Shown: piece after piece, positions 52,861 to 61,845 of the stretch | Layout of the letters: the number at the start of each line of letters is the position of its first letter | Numbering within the stretch: position 1 is the first letter of the stretch | Source of the DNA: Allosalinactinospora lopnorensis | Lineage (GTDB): Bacteria; Actinomycetota; Actinomycetes; Streptosporangiales; Streptosporangiaceae | Assembly: GCF_000981225.1 (NCBI RefSeq) | Contig: NZ_LAJC01000021.1 | Coordinates: 1 to 64,000, forward strand | Length of the DNA: 64,000 nt | Direction: 5' to 3' | The notes under the pieces: generated by a model | Database searches by the model: none | Told to the model about the DNA's origin: nothing | The model's input: the letters and a program-made list of their open reading frames with translations, nothing else | Made by a program: the position numbers and the translations under genes

Positions 52861-53535
52861 ACGCGGGACTCCTCGCGTGCGGGGCGCAGGCCGGGGCGGA
52901 GCGCGCCGGCCAGGGCGACGTATTCGGCGGTAAAGGAGCCGTGGTACCCGAAGAGCGGGCCGAAACGCCGGTTGCCGACCGAGACCTGAACGCGGAAGCG
53001 GCCGGTCCTGTCGTCGTAGGACTCGCGGACCGTGGCACTGCCGCTGAGAAGCTCCGGAACGCGAACGTCGATGATCCCCTCGCGGAAGCGCTGCCGGCCC
53101 GAGCGGATGATGATCGCTCCCTCGTCGTCGACCCCGGCGTGGGGGTCACTGGCCAGGTGCTGGTGGGTTCCAAGGTAGTCGACGATACAGCCGCGCTCCG
53201 GGCTGAAGACCATGGTGGCGTCGAACCGCCGGGAACGGTCGGGGAAGGCGAACGTCCGCACGAAGGTGACGGTTTCCCTGCCGTAGGAGTCGCGGTAAGG
53301 GACGTTCTCGATTGTGAAGGGTACATCGCGGCCCGCCTTGGGGACCAGGATGTTGCGGCTGCCCCCAGAGCGAGGAAAGGCTCGACGAAGGAGCTGCCGT
53401 GCCAGACGCGGCCCATGGTGCCGCGTCCGATACACACCTCGCCGGCGCCGAGTCCGACGGAGAACCTGCGCTGGAGCTGGGGGGCAGCCGGTCGAAGTCG
53501 GTGCCGAGGGAGCGCTGGAAGAGCGAGGTGATTCG
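52857..53535 (-). CDS. DUF4166 domain protein; two frame breaks near the N-terminus
   Basis: The main frame reads 'RNILVPKAGRDVPFTIENVPYRDSYGRETVTFVRTFAF' and ends 'FGYHGSFTAEYVALAGALRPGLRP', typical of DUF4166. The N-terminus lies in other frames: 'SLFQRSLGTDFDRLPP', then 'QLQRRFSVGLGAGEVCIGRGTMGRVWHGSSFVEPFLAL'. One C added at about 53483 and one G at about 53365 join these. Corrected length is about 225 residues; the start codon is not certain because no ATG/GTG lies at the family's usual start. Coupled by ATGA to the TetR gene. Biological role unknown. Confidence 0.72.
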
Positions 53536-53901
53536 GACTCCAGGTGTGTGAGGAGGGTAGGCGGCGTCGCCGAGCCGCGCACTACGCCGCCACGGTCAGG
53601 GCGGCGCTTCCTTCCCGGGACCGAGGCGCGCGGGGCGCCCGGCGCTTGCGGACTCCCGTCCCCGGCGGCCGCCGGCCCCTTCCAGTGGCCCTTCTTGCGC
53701 CCGGCGCCGAACCCGATCCGCGAACGGAACGTGCTTTCCGATGAGGCTGTCCAGGCAAAAACTCATCGACAGAAAATGACTACTCTCCGCTTCTAGACAT
53801 TCGCCGCGAAACCATCAGAGGATGCCCGCGTTCTCTAAAGTGAGCCGCTCCCCCTCCCGGGGTCCGCCTGCGATTCTCAGATTTGGGAGCAACGAAGCGC
53901 C
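53536..53901. other. Divergent promoter region, no gene seen
   Basis: About 366 bases between the divergent DUF4166 and conservon operons. Nothing beyond possible promoters was seen; GGGAG at about 53885 precedes the conservon ATG. Confidence 0.45.
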
Positions 53902-56233
53902 ATGCGCACCCCCCGCCTACGCTCCATCCGCGTCCGGATCTTCGCTCTTGTCCTGGTCCCCCTGCTCGCACTCGTACCGCTGTGGGGGTTCTCGGTTCTC
54001 GTGACGGCGCCGTCGGGGATGGACCTCCTCGCGTTCCAGCGACTGCAGCCCGAGGTCGGGGTTCCCACCGAAGGCTCGGCTCGGCCCTGGCGGCGGAGCG
54101 CCGAGCCGCCCTCGTGCACCTCGCGAACCCGGAAGAGGGAGGCGATGACTTCGCGGAACGGCGCGCGGAGACAGGGGAGGCGATGGAGAAATTCCGCACC
54201 GTGGCCGCCGCGGACGGCGTCCAGGACATCGCGCCTTCGAAGACCCGCGCGCTGACCGAGAAGATCCTCACCGACGTCGAGGAGCTCGGCTCCACCCGCG
54301 CCCTGGTCGAGGAGAGCACCGCGCGCTGGCAGGAGGTGTTCGACCTCTACACGGAACTGATCACCACGACCCACCGGATCCTGTCCTCGCTCACCTTCCT
54401 CGAGGACCTCGGCACCACCGAGGAACTGCAGTCGCTCGCCCGCACCACGGCCTCCCGCGACCTGCTCGCCCAGGAGGACGCGCTGCTCGCGGCGGGGATC
54501 GCGGAGGGCCGGCTCGACGCCGAGGCGCACAGCCGGTTCGTTCAGCAGATCGGAGCGGTCGAGGCGTCCTACGAAGCGCCGTCATCAACCTGCCCGAGCA
54601 GAGCCTCGAACGGTACCGGGCGATCACGGAAAGCCCCGCGGCCGAGCGGCTGCGCCGCATGGAGGACGCGGTCATCGAGGCCGGACCGGGCGAGGTCCCA
54701 CCCGAGGTGACCGCGAGCTCCTGGGAGGCGGCGACCGGGAACGTCATGAACCAGGTCCGCGACCTGGAGCTCATGACCGCCGAGGATCTCCAGTACGCGT
54801 CGCTGCCGACCGCGACCGGCATCCTCGTCCGGGCCGGCGCCGCCGCGCTGGTCGGTTTCGCCGGTGTGGTGCTCTCCATCGCCTTCACGGTGCGCACCGG
54901 CCGCCGGCTCATCAAGGAGACCAGGGATCTGAAGACGCAGGTCCAGAAAGTCGCCGGCGAGCAACTGCCCAACATCGTCCGTCTCCTCCGCCAAGGGCAC
55001 CCCCTCACCTCCGCCGACCTCGAACCGTCGGCGCCAGCGTTCGAGGCCCGCACGCGCGAACTCGACGAACTCAACCGGGCGTTCGACGAGGCCAGGATGG
55101 TCGCCATCCAGTCGGCGACGGGCGAGGCCCAGCTGCGGGAGAACATCAACGACGTCGTCGTGAACCTGGCCCGGCGCAACCAGACCCTGCTGCACCGCCA
55201 GCTCAAACTCTTCGACCAGCTCGAACGCAGGGTCACCGACCCCGATGAGCTGGGGGACCTGTTCGTCCTGGACCACCTCGCCACCCGTATGCGCCGATAC
55301 GCCGAGAGCCTGCTGATCCTGACGGGGGCCAAACCGGGGCGGGTGTGGAGCAGGCCGATGCCGGTCCAGGACATCGTGCGCGCCGCGAGCACCGAGGTGG
55401 AGGACTACCACAGGGTCACCGTCCTACCGATGCCGCCGACGCGGATCGCCGGCAACGCCGTCACCGACGTCATGCGGCTGCTCGCCGAACTCATCGAGAA
55501 CGCGACCCAGGCCTCCCCGCCCACCAACGACGTGTCCGTCCGCGGATTCGACGTCGCCAACGGCTTCGTGATCGAGGTGGAGGACAGCGGCCTGGGGCTG
55601 GGGAAACGGGCCCTCGCCGACGCGAACGCGCTGCTGGCCGACCCGCCGGAGCTGGACCTCGCCAAACGCACCGAACTCGGCCTTTTCGTGGTCGGCACGC
55701 TCGCCAAGCGCCACGGCGTGAAGGTGCGCCTGCGCGAATCCCCGTACGGGGGGATCACCGCGATCGTCCTGCTCGGCCGCACGATCCTCACCGAAGGTCC
55801 CGCCATCAGGGGGAACGAGGAGGAGCAGCGCGAAGGCTCCGCCGAGGGTCCGCCCGCGGCGGAGACACGCCCTTCGGTATGGGCGCCCCCGGAGCAGCCC
55901 GCCTTGGAGCGCGGCTCCGCCCACCGCAGCGGGACCGCACCGGCCCCGCCCCGACCGGAAGGCGTCCCCGGCGGGCGCCTCCCCGACACCGGCGGCCGGC
56001 TGCCGCGGCGCGTCCGCCAGGCCAACCTGGTCCCACAGCTCCAGGACGCCCCCGAGGAGACGGCCACCGGGCCCGCGGAGCCCCAGGAAAGGTCACCGGA
56101 ACAGACGCGTTCCATGATGTCCGCGCTCCAGTCCGGCTGGACCCGCGGGCGCAACGAAGAACCCGATCAGCAGCACCCCACGGGCGATCCGCCCTCGCAG
56201 AAGGAACACGACAATGCCGGGGGAGACCAGTGA
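53902..56233 (+). CDS. cvnA: Conservon sensor kinase-like ATPase (CvnA type); two one-base frame breaks
   Basis: The start 'RLRSIRVRIFALVLVPLLALVPLWG' is a membrane helix of a sensor. The frame changes at about 54075 (one C restores 'GLGSALAAERRAALVHLANPE') and at about 54573 (one G restores 'YEGAVINLPEQSLERYRAI'), giving a nitrate/NIT-type extracytoplasmic sensor. After a second membrane helix ('AALVGFAGVVLSIAFTV') and a HAMP-like stretch come 'NDVVVNLARRNQTLLHRQLKLFDQLE', the ATPase N box 'ELIENATQASPP' and 'DSGLGLG'. The phosphoacceptor His is atypical, as in other conservon kinases. Corrected length 777 residues; a disordered proline-rich tail follows. It heads a CvnABCD operon. Confidence 0.85.
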
Positions 56234-56637
56234 ACGCACCCGCCACATCGATCAACTGGTTGCTTGACACGCTCGTTGAGCAGGTCCCAGCAATCCGCAA
56301 CGCCATCGTGCTGTCGAACGACGGTATGCTCATCGGCACCTCGGAGGATTTCGACCGCGACGACGGCGAGCACCTGTCGGCCCTCGCCTCCAGCTTCCAG
56401 AGTCTGGCGCGCGGCACCAGCAGACACTTCGACAGCGGCAGCGTCCGCCAGACCATCGTGGAGATGGACTCGACCTTCCTGTTCGTGATCGACGCCGGGG
56501 ACGGTGCCTGCCTGGCGGTTCTGGCCGGTTCCGACGGAGACCTGGGACTGATCGCCTACGAGATGGCGCGCCTGGTGAAGCGGATGGGTGAGCACCTGTC
56601 CGTCGAGGTGCGCACTTCCGACCGCCCGACCCAATGA
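56230..56637 (+). CDS. cvnB: Roadblock/LC7-domain protein (CvnB type)
   Basis: A 135-residue roadblock/LC7 protein: 'INWLLDTLVEQVPAIRNAIVLSNDGMLIGTSE', 'EHLSALASSFQSLARGTSRHF' and 'GDLGLIAYEMARLVKRMGEHL'. Such proteins act as regulators of the partner GTPase. The GTG start overlaps the CvnA stop (GTGA). In Streptomyces conservons this protein forms a membrane-associated complex with CvnA, CvnC and CvnD, resembling eukaryotic G-protein signalling. Confidence 0.92.
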   Translation: MNAPATSINWLLDTLVEQVPAIRNAIVLSNDGMLIGTSEDFDRDDGEHLSALASSFQSLARGTSRHFDSGSVRQTIVEMDSTFLFVIDAGDGACLAVLAGSDGDLGLIAYEMARLVKRMGEHLSVEVRTSDRPTQ

Positions 56638-57029
56638 GGACCGGGCACGGCGCCCGCGACCACGAGGGCTCCGAATGGCTGGACGACGAAGCCGGGCCGC
56701 TGGTCCGGAACTTCGCCGTGACGCGCGGACGGACCCGGCCGACGCGCAGTTTCGCCATGCTGGCCGTCGTGCGGACCGTGGCCCCCGAGATCGACACCGA
56801 TCCGAGGCTCTTGGGACCGGAGCACCGCTCGGTCCTGCGGCTGTGCCGCCGGCCCAAGGTGGTGGCCGACCTCGGTTCCGAGCTCGACCTTCCCGTGAGC
56901 GTGCTGCGCGTCCTCCTCGGCGACCTCCTCGACCACGGACTGGTGGTGATCCACGAACCCGACCGGTCGGACGAGCGCCCCACCATCCATACCCTCAGGG
57001 AAATACTCGATGGACTCAAAGCACTCTGA
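56634..57029 (+). CDS. cvnC: DUF742 protein (CvnC type)
   Basis: A 131-residue DUF742 protein: 'GPLVRNFAVTRGRTRP', 'HRSVLRLCRRPKVVADLGSELDLPVSVLRVLLGDLLDHGLV', a winged-helix-like end. The ATG overlaps the CvnB stop by four bases. It is the constant third member of conservons; its biochemical role is not settled. Confidence 0.9.
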   Translation: MRTGHGARDHEGSEWLDDEAGPLVRNFAVTRGRTRPTRSFAMLAVVRTVAPEIDTDPRLLGPEHRSVLRLCRRPKVVADLGSELDLPVSVLRVLLGDLLDHGLVVIHEPDRSDERPTIHTLREILDGLKAL

Positions 57030-57636
57030 TCGGCCCGCCGACGACTCGGACGCCCGGCCCTTGAGAGCGTTGAAGCTCCTGGTGTCCGGCGGTTTCGGTG
57101 TCGGAAAGACCACCTTCGTCGGCAGCGTCAGCGAGGTACGCCCACTGCGCACCGAGGAGGACCTCACCCAGGCGGGGGTGGGTGTGGACGACACCAGCGG
57201 TCTCGAGGACAAGAGCACCACGACCGTCGCGCTCGACTACGGCCGGATCAGCATCCGCGACGACCTCATCCTCTACCTGTTCGGTACCCCGGGGCAGGAC
57301 CGGTTCTGGTTCATGTGGGACGAACTGGCGCGCGGCGCCCTCGGCGCGGTGGTCATCGCGGACACCCGGCGGCTGGAGGTCTCCTTCCAGGCGATCGACT
57401 TCTTCGAGAAGCGCGGGATCCCGTTCGTCGTCGCCGCCAACCGGTTCGACGACGCCGAGGACCACCCGTCCGGCGAGCTCGCCGAGGCCCTCGACCTCGA
57501 CCCGGGCGTTCCCGTCCTCTCCTTCGACGCCCGCAGCCGCACCTCCGGGAAACAGGTACTGGTCACCCTGGTCCGCAACCTGATCGCCAACGCGGGCTCC
57601 ACCCACACCGACGCCCACCCGGACAGCGGTTCGTGA
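57010..57636 (+). CDS. cvnD: Conservon small GTPase-like ATP/GTP-binding protein (CvnD type)
   Basis: A 208-residue P-loop protein: Walker A 'SGGFGVGKTTFVGSVSE' (about 30), a switch region 'TTTVALDYGRI', the G3-like 'YLFGTPGQDRFWFMWDELARGALGAVV', and 'VAANRFDD' as the base-recognition motif (N-x-x-D replaces NKxD). It overlaps the end of CvnC by 20 bases. With CvnA, B and C it forms a complete conservon. No P450 (CvnE) follows here; the operon ends at the CRISPR relic. Confidence 0.93.
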   Translation: MDSKHSDRPADDSDARPLRALKLLVSGGFGVGKTTFVGSVSEVRPLRTEEDLTQAGVGVDDTSGLEDKSTTTVALDYGRISIRDDLILYLFGTPGQDRFWFMWDELARGALGAVVIADTRRLEVSFQAIDFFEKRGIPFVVAANRFDDAEDHPSGELAEALDLDPGVPVLSFDARSRTSGKQVLVTLVRNLIANAGSTHTDAHPDSGS

Positions 57637-57657
57637 TGCTCGGCGGTTAGCCTCCCC

Positions 57658-57746
57658 GGCCCATCCCCGCGTGCGCGGGGAGCAGAAATCGGTGCCCAAC
57701 GGGTTGTAGGTGGTCCGGGGACCATCCCCGCGTGGGAGGGGACGGG
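57658..57746. CRISPR. Two-repeat type I-E CRISPR relic
   Basis: Two 28-base repeats lie at 57658-57685 and 57719-57746, separated by one 33-base spacer (57686-57718), with the exact 61-base period of type I-E arrays. Repeat 1 has the palindromic core CCCCGCGTGCGCGGGG and shared prefix CCATCCCCGCGTG; repeat 2 starts the same way but its second arm is altered (GGGAGGGG in place of GCGCGGGG), typical of a terminal degenerate repeat. No cas gene is present in the window. It immediately follows the CvnD gene. Confidence 0.75.
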
Positions 57747-58220
57747 GTTCGGGGCGTCATCCTATCGGGGTGGCGCCCTTTCGCATGTCACGACCGGTGG
57801 TGTTGACCTGCGGCGATACTGCGGCCAGGGTGAGCGGTCGGTGGTGGTGTTGCATGCGTGGGCGTCCATAGGCGTCGTTGCTTAACCTTCGCGGGCCATA
57901 CACGGGCCAGGAACGCTGTTCCTTGGGCCTCGGGTGCGACGCTGTGACCTGGGGTCGAGGCGAACGTTGCGGTGTGGCTTGATGCCGCGCCGTGGCGTGC
58001 CCGCGCTTTGTTCGGTGTCGGTGGGCTGGGCGGTGTGAGCGGCGGTGAGGGTGGACGGATCCGGCCACGCAGAGCGCATCGTGGCGGGAGGATCGGGGCC
58101 ATCAAGCTTGGTGGCGAGGTGCGGGCCCTTGGGCTCCACCGCGTTTTTCCGTACCCGGCCTCGATCCGTCGGGCCCCGCCGCGAGGCGCGAACGTGGACA
58201 GATCCGGTACGCCCGCCCCT
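57747..58220. other. Intergenic region, no confident gene
   Basis: About 470 bases between the CRISPR relic and the small hypothetical gene. A reverse frame to 58261 has a proline/threonine/arginine-rich translation without a family and is not accepted. Nothing else was recognised. Confidence 0.45.
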
Positions 58221-58556
58221 TCATCGCGGGCCCGGTTCCTGCGGTGGGGGCGGTTGGTCACCAGTCAGGGGGCCGCGCCGGCGGTATGCCTCATCGAGCC
58301 TGCGGTTGGCCTCGTTGGCGTCGGTGCGCTGATGCTCGGCGGGGCGCTGGGCGTCCCATACCGCGATGCCTTCGTGGAGGTCCTTGGTCTCAACCGGGCG
58401 TCCCAGAATCGCACTGGCCCGGTGTGCGGCGGTGCGCACCTGGTCGCGGGTGGTGTCGTCGTCGCAGTGGATGACGGTGCTTCCCCTGGTGTCCAGCTCT
58501 ACGGCGAGTAGGCGGGCCTGGTGCTCCTGGCGCTCGTCGGCGGGCTGCTCCTGCAT
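58221..58556 (-). CDS. Hypothetical protein (111 residues)
   Basis: A charged, probably soluble protein with a central 'TVIHCDDDTTRDQVRTAAHRASAILGRPVETKDLHEGIAVWDAQRP' stretch of ordered-looking sequence and a disordered proline-rich tail. The composition is like small proteins in integrative elements of actinomycetes, but no family is recognised. Its place near the RepSA-type element suggests a mobile-element cargo gene. No good ribosome binding site is seen. Confidence 0.5.
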   Translation of the reverse strand: MQEQPADERQEHQARLLAVELDTRGSTVIHCDDDTTRDQVRTAAHRASAILGRPVETKDLHEGIAVWDAQRPAEHQRTDANEANRRLDEAYRRRGPLTGDQPPPPQEPGPR

Positions 58557-58742
58557 GAGGGGAGCCTACCCAGCTGTGTGCGCGAGCTTGCTGGTCGACT
58601 TGTCGATCGGCGGTGCGGATGCAGCGATCAGACCATGGGCGCGGTGCAGGCGCCCTGCGAGCACCCGACGAAGCCGGGCGCGCAGCAGGGATGTCCGCAC
58701 AAGCGTCACGACCTATGGCCGACCCTGCGCGAACGTAGCGAT

Positions 58743-58769
58743 GCCCGCCCGCGCGAAGCGCGGGCGGGC
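58743..58769 (-). terminator. Terminator hairpin after the phosphotransferase operon
   Basis: GCCCGCCCGCG (58743-58753) pairs with CGCGGGCGGGC (58759-58769), an 11-bp perfect stem with a five-base loop that reads CTTCG on the reverse strand. It lies about 60 bases beyond the stop of the phosphotransferase. A run of A follows on the plus strand, so the T-rich side is before the hairpin in the reverse direction. Confidence 0.65.
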
Positions 58770-58831
58770 CTTGAAAAAAAAACCTGTCAGGGAAAATCAT
58801 CACCGATCCACAATTGAGCGCAGAGGGTGCG

Positions 58832-59634
58832 CTACGCGGGAACTGGCACACCTCGGTACTCCACCCATGACTCGATAGCGGCAACCATCGCCTTACGCCA
58901 CTCTGCCGGGTCCCGCTCCGCGAATGCGCGATGCATGCGCACTGTGGCCGCGACGAACACGTTGACCGCGTCCGGGTCGGCCTTTGTCCACGTGTCGCAC
59001 TTCTGAGCCCAGGCTTCCGCGTCCTCCGGACTGTGGCCGGCCGCAACGAGTTGGACCACCAGGCCGCCGGATCGATGAAGCCTGCTCCGCGCGTTGGCCA
59101 CGACCAATCAACGGCCCATGTGTCCGTTTTCCCGATCACGAAGTTACTCGGGTTGATGTCGGTATAGAGGAGCGTGTCCCCGCGAAGTAGAGCAGCTTCT
59201 GAGTCGTCTGCCGTGAAACGGTCCCAGCGGGTTTCCGGCCAGTCGTAGGCCACGTCGGGCAGCGGCAGGTTCCCAACACGGTTCACGATGTCCACGACGG
59301 TGGGGAGGTCGGGGGAACCCGGGGTGATGTCAGCCGCTCGTCCGTCAATGACCTCGAAGCCTAGGGCGGTCCATGTGTCATCCTCGGCCCGCCACAGCAC
59401 AGCCGGGGAGAGTGGCTGAACGAACGGGTTAATGAGCCCTTCCCGGACGAGAGAGTCTCGCTTTCCCCCGGGACGGTTTGGGACAGCCTTGACGAAGTAC
59501 GGCCCGCGCTCGCAGTCGATAACGGCCGTAACGTCTGTGCTGTGGCCGCGTCGGGTAGGGCGAATTCCCGACACGGTTCCCGTATACGGCGAGATCAGCG
59601 CTTGGAACTCCGGTCCGGGAAGGGGGTCATTCAT
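58832..59634 (-). CDS. Aminoglycoside-phosphotransferase-like kinase-fold protein; one-base frame break
   Basis: The protein reads 'AVIDCERGPYFVKAVPN' (nucleotide Lys), then the catalytic loop 'TLLYTDINPSNFVIG' and metal Asp 'TWAVDWSWPTRGAGFID', all marks of the APH kinase fold. The frame breaks at about 59060; one added G (in TGGTGG) restores 'AAWVVQLVAAGHSPEDAEAWAQKCDTWT' to the stop, corrected length 267 residues. The His of the usual H-x-D is replaced by Tyr. It starts four bases after the radical SAM stop, whose AGGAG serves as its ribosome binding site, so the two are coupled. It probably phosphorylates a small molecule or a peptide product; aminoglycoside resistance is not implied. Confidence 0.8.
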
Positions 59635-59639
59635 GGTGG

Positions 59640-60494
59640 TTAGCTCCTAGGGCTGCAACCGCTGTCCGGGTATCCCGGGCTGCACTCTCCGTCCGGGTCG
59701 CAGAGACCTGTCCCGGCGGCTTCCCGTATGGAGGCGTTGGCCTGGTCCATTTCAGTGCCAGCCACGATAGCGCGCAACGGAGTGTCCTGGACGTTGCCCA
59801 CGCTCAACCATGTGGAGAAGACACACGGGGAGACGGCCCCATGAGGGTCGATTGACGCCTTGCCTGCTCCGCACTGCCCGCACAAGTGGGACGCGTCGGG
59901 TTCCTCGCCATGGCTTCCACGCCCGAAGGGACGAACGTGGTCGACGTGGATTCGCGTTACGCCCAACGACTCAAGGTCACGCCACGCTTCGTCCACGCGT
60001 TGTCCGTCGTCCGCCGCGATGATCCCAACGCGAAGCGGGATACCCAGCTTCACTGCCTTCGCGATGTTGGCCCGCGTCCGCCCATGGCTCCGCCGGTTCG
60101 TCATCGCGTTGTGCTGGTTCGCGTCGTCGGAGTAGTAGGACGTAGCGAGGCTGACCCCCTTTCGTTGGAACAGTTCCCAACATTTCGGGGAGACGTGCAC
60201 GAGATTGCTGAACACCTCCACGGTCAACCACCGGTTCAGCGCGTGGTCTACCAGCTCCGCGAAATCCGGGTGCGTCGTCGGTTCCCCTCCAATGATCTGA
60301 AGTCGGCTCACGCGCAGTGCCGCCGCGTCGTAGATCACCCGAAACCAGTCGTTTCGCGTCATGGTGCCGTGCTCGCCGTTGGGGCCGGAGTCGTTATAGC
60401 AGTGGGTACATGCGAGCTGGCACTTTCGCGTGAGATCCAGCCACAGTGTGTCCAGTGTCGGAGTGGTTGTCTGTTCGAGGGGAGTAGCGGTCAC
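59640..60494 (-). CDS. Radical SAM/SPASM-domain maturase
   Basis: A 284-residue radical SAM enzyme. The [4Fe-4S]/SAM motif is C-x3-C-x2-C in 'DLTRKCQLACTHCYND' (about 25-35), with 'IGGEPTTHPDF' for SAM binding. A SPASM-type segment 'HLCGQCGAGKASIDPHGAVSPCVFSTWL' and more cysteines in 'GLCDPDGECSPGYPDSGCSPRS' imply at least one auxiliary cluster. SPASM maturases usually modify ribosomally made peptides (crosslinks, epimerisation) or quinohaem-type precursors. The GTG follows GAGAGGAACGAGG. It lies between a small acidic gene and the phosphotransferase, in one operon. Confidence 0.88.
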   Translation of the reverse strand: MTATPLEQTTTPTLDTLWLDLTRKCQLACTHCYNDSGPNGEHGTMTRNDWFRVIYDAAALRVSRLQIIGGEPTTHPDFAELVDHALNRWLTVEVFSNLVHVSPKCWELFQRKGVSLATSYYSDDANQHNAMTNRRSHGRTRANIAKAVKLGIPLRVGIIAADDGQRVDEAWRDLESLGVTRIHVDHVRPFGRGSHGEEPDASHLCGQCGAGKASIDPHGAVSPCVFSTWLSVGNVQDTPLRAIVAGTEMDQANASIREAAGTGLCDPDGECSPGYPDSGCSPRS

Positions 60495-60559
60495 GGTTCC
60501 TCGTTCCTCTCGTTGTGGTGACCGGGGCCGCGTCGCAGGGAGGGTTACGACACGGCCCC

Positions 60560-60575
60560 GGGGCCGTACGGCCCC
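60560..60575 (-). promoter_or_regulatory. Perfect palindromic hairpin between the small gene and the radical SAM gene
   Basis: GGGGCCGTACGGCCCC forms a perfect 16-base palindrome between the 76-residue protein's stop and the radical SAM start. Such hairpins in peptide-maturase operons let the first gene be expressed above the enzyme genes. Function as an attenuator or processing site is inference. Confidence 0.5.
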
Positions 60576-60592
60576 CGTTGGCGCACGGCCCG

Positions 60593-60823
60593 TTACTCAA
60601 GTGGCGTGTAATGCTTGCGCCACGGCTCCGGAAGTGGGTTTCCCGCCGCGATCCATTCGTGGAGCGTTTGAAAGGACTCGTCGGCCCGGACGAGTGACGC
60701 GCGGAGGTCGGCCTTAGTCGCTCTGGTGTCCTTGTGGTCCCGAAGACTTTCCGAAACCGCGTCAAACAGCGCATCCGCAATATCTTCATCCGTCTTGAAT
60801 TCGGGGCGGTCCTCCATGTCCAA
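60593..60823 (-). CDS. Small acidic protein, possible peptide substrate of the radical SAM enzyme
   Basis: A 76-residue protein with an acidic helical leader-like part ('EFKTDEDIADALFDAVSESLRDHKDTR') and a distinct aromatic end ('TLHEWIAAGNPLPEPWRKHYTPLE'). The TTG at 60823 is six bases after AGGAGG; ATG 60817 is the alternative. The product precedes the radical SAM gene by about 100 bases with a hairpin between. The leader/core layout and the W-R-K-H-Y cluster are what one would expect of a RiPP precursor, but no family is recognised. It could also be a small regulator or chaperone protein. Confidence 0.65.
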   Translation of the reverse strand: MDMEDRPEFKTDEDIADALFDAVSESLRDHKDTRATKADLRASLVRADESFQTLHEWIAAGNPLPEPWRKHYTPLE

Positions 60824-61101
60824 CGTGAGCCTCCTGTCGTGTTTTGGTGCTCCCCCGGAAAGAGTCTCCTTTTACCCGGGGTAGGTGCGTCTCCTCAGCA
60901 CGGCCCCGGGTGCTGCCGGTTCTACGCGTGTCGCCTTGTGGGATGACGGCTGGTGCCCCCGCACGCCACCTAGGAGGGGGTGACGTGCGGGGGTGGACCA
61001 CGGCAACCACGGCTGGAGTAAGGGGCGTGGTGGCCGTGGGGGTCGTGGGGGTCGTGTGCGGTGACGTTGGCCCGGGGCTGTCTTCCGCTTTTGTGGTCAA
61101 C

Positions 61102-61350
61102 TCAAAGGGGGCAAGGGTGGTCTATGGGTTGGATGGCAGAGAATCGGCACTCTTCTACGGGGCATTCCCAATTGGCCCAGATTGGGTCCACCATCGGAAA
61201 TTCCTCATCATCGTGGCCCGTGAGAAGTTCGCGCAGTTCAAGAGAGGTATCGCGTACCGGGCCGAGCCAGTAGGTGTTGTCATCGGTGGCCGCGATCAGC
61301 TCGTCAATAAGGTCCCTGAGCGCGTGGCATTCCGTATAGGTGAGGGTCAC
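61102..61350 (-). CDS. Small acidic protein with zinc-ribbon-like end
   Basis: An 82-residue protein ('VTLTYTECHALRDLIDELI' start; 'ECPVEECRFSAIQPIDHPCPL' end). The GTG is in a GTGA overlap with the HTH stop, with GGGAGGAG upstream. The end holds three cysteines and a His. No family is recognised. The third place in the small-protein/HTH module is occupied by a different protein in the other copy (23932-24149). Confidence 0.65.
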   Translation of the reverse strand: MTLTYTECHALRDLIDELIAATDDNTYWLGPVRDTSLELRELLTGHDDEEFPMVDPIWANWECPVEECRFSAIQPIDHPCPL

Positions 61351-61550
61351 CGGGTCTCCTCCCGCACGGAATCCCGTAGGGCGTAGACGTCGCCCATACC
61401 GAACAGACACCAACCGTTGGGATCGGTGACATAGGCGATGCGTCCCGCGTAGGCCCATCGACGCATCGTGGACGGATCGATGCCCAGTACCCGCGCTGCC
61501 TCCCCGGTGGACAGCACAAGAAAGTTCAAGTGCGCGTAAGAGGGGTTCAC
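61347..61550 (-). CDS. MerR/excisionase-like HTH protein (copy 2)
   Basis: A 67-residue helix-turn-helix protein: 'NFLVLSTGEAARVLGIDPSTMRRWAYAGRIAYVTDPNGWCLFGMGDVYALRD'. It matches the copy at 23733-23935 throughout ('LSTGEAA.VLGI.PSTMR.WA..GRI.Y' ). The GTG overlaps the stop of the preceding 48-residue gene. It is likely a DNA-binding regulator or an Xis of the element; the intact frame here supports the base-restored reading of copy 1. Confidence 0.8.
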   Translation of the reverse strand: MNPSYAHLNFLVLSTGEAARVLGIDPSTMRRWAYAGRIAYVTDPNGWCLFGMGDVYALRDSVREETR

Positions 61551-61693
61551 CGGCTAACCCCCAGACTGATCAGGAGCGCCACGCCCGCGAACTGGCCGAA
61601 CGCATGGGCCTGTGCGGCATGCAGGCGTTCCACAACAAGCAGGTAGGGGCGGACTCGCGCGCTTCGGCGTGGTGGCAGACTGTTCACTGTCAT
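61547..61693 (-). CDS. Small protein of the XRE/HTH module (copy 2)
   Basis: A 48-residue product (MTVNSLPPRRSARVRPYLLVVE...) with the same 'LPPRR-AR-RPYLL' segment as the 57-residue protein at 23563. GGGAG precedes the ATG. It ends in a hydrophobic stretch (FAGVALLISLGV). Conserved position and start in two copies support a real gene. Function unknown. Confidence 0.6.
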   Translation of the reverse strand: MTVNSLPPRRSARVRPYLLVVERLHAAQAHAFGQFAGVALLISLGVSR

Positions 61694-61845
61694 CAGCTCC
61701 CGTTAGCTGGTGGCCATGCCCCCGGACGGGCCGGAATCCGTCGCGGGGGTCTCGTGTTTCCCCACTCTTCTCCGTAAAGGCGGGTCGTGGGATCGGCCAG
61801 CAGTAGGCCACTTGTAGGCCAGCCTTGATAAGCCACAATGGGTTC

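Noticed and set aside
57788-58261. Reverse open frame of 157 residues after the CRISPR relic
   Set aside because: Composition is dominated by Pro, Thr, Arg and Ser without any ordered segment, and it overlaps the better frame at 58221-58556.
58832-59634. Calling the kinase-fold gene an aminoglycoside resistance gene
   Set aside because: The catalytic His is replaced by Tyr and the context is a radical SAM operon; only the fold is supported.
60786-61100. Reverse open frame of 104 residues upstream of the small acidic gene
   Set aside because: Low-complexity threonine/proline translation without a ribosome binding site; the region more likely holds the operon promoter.
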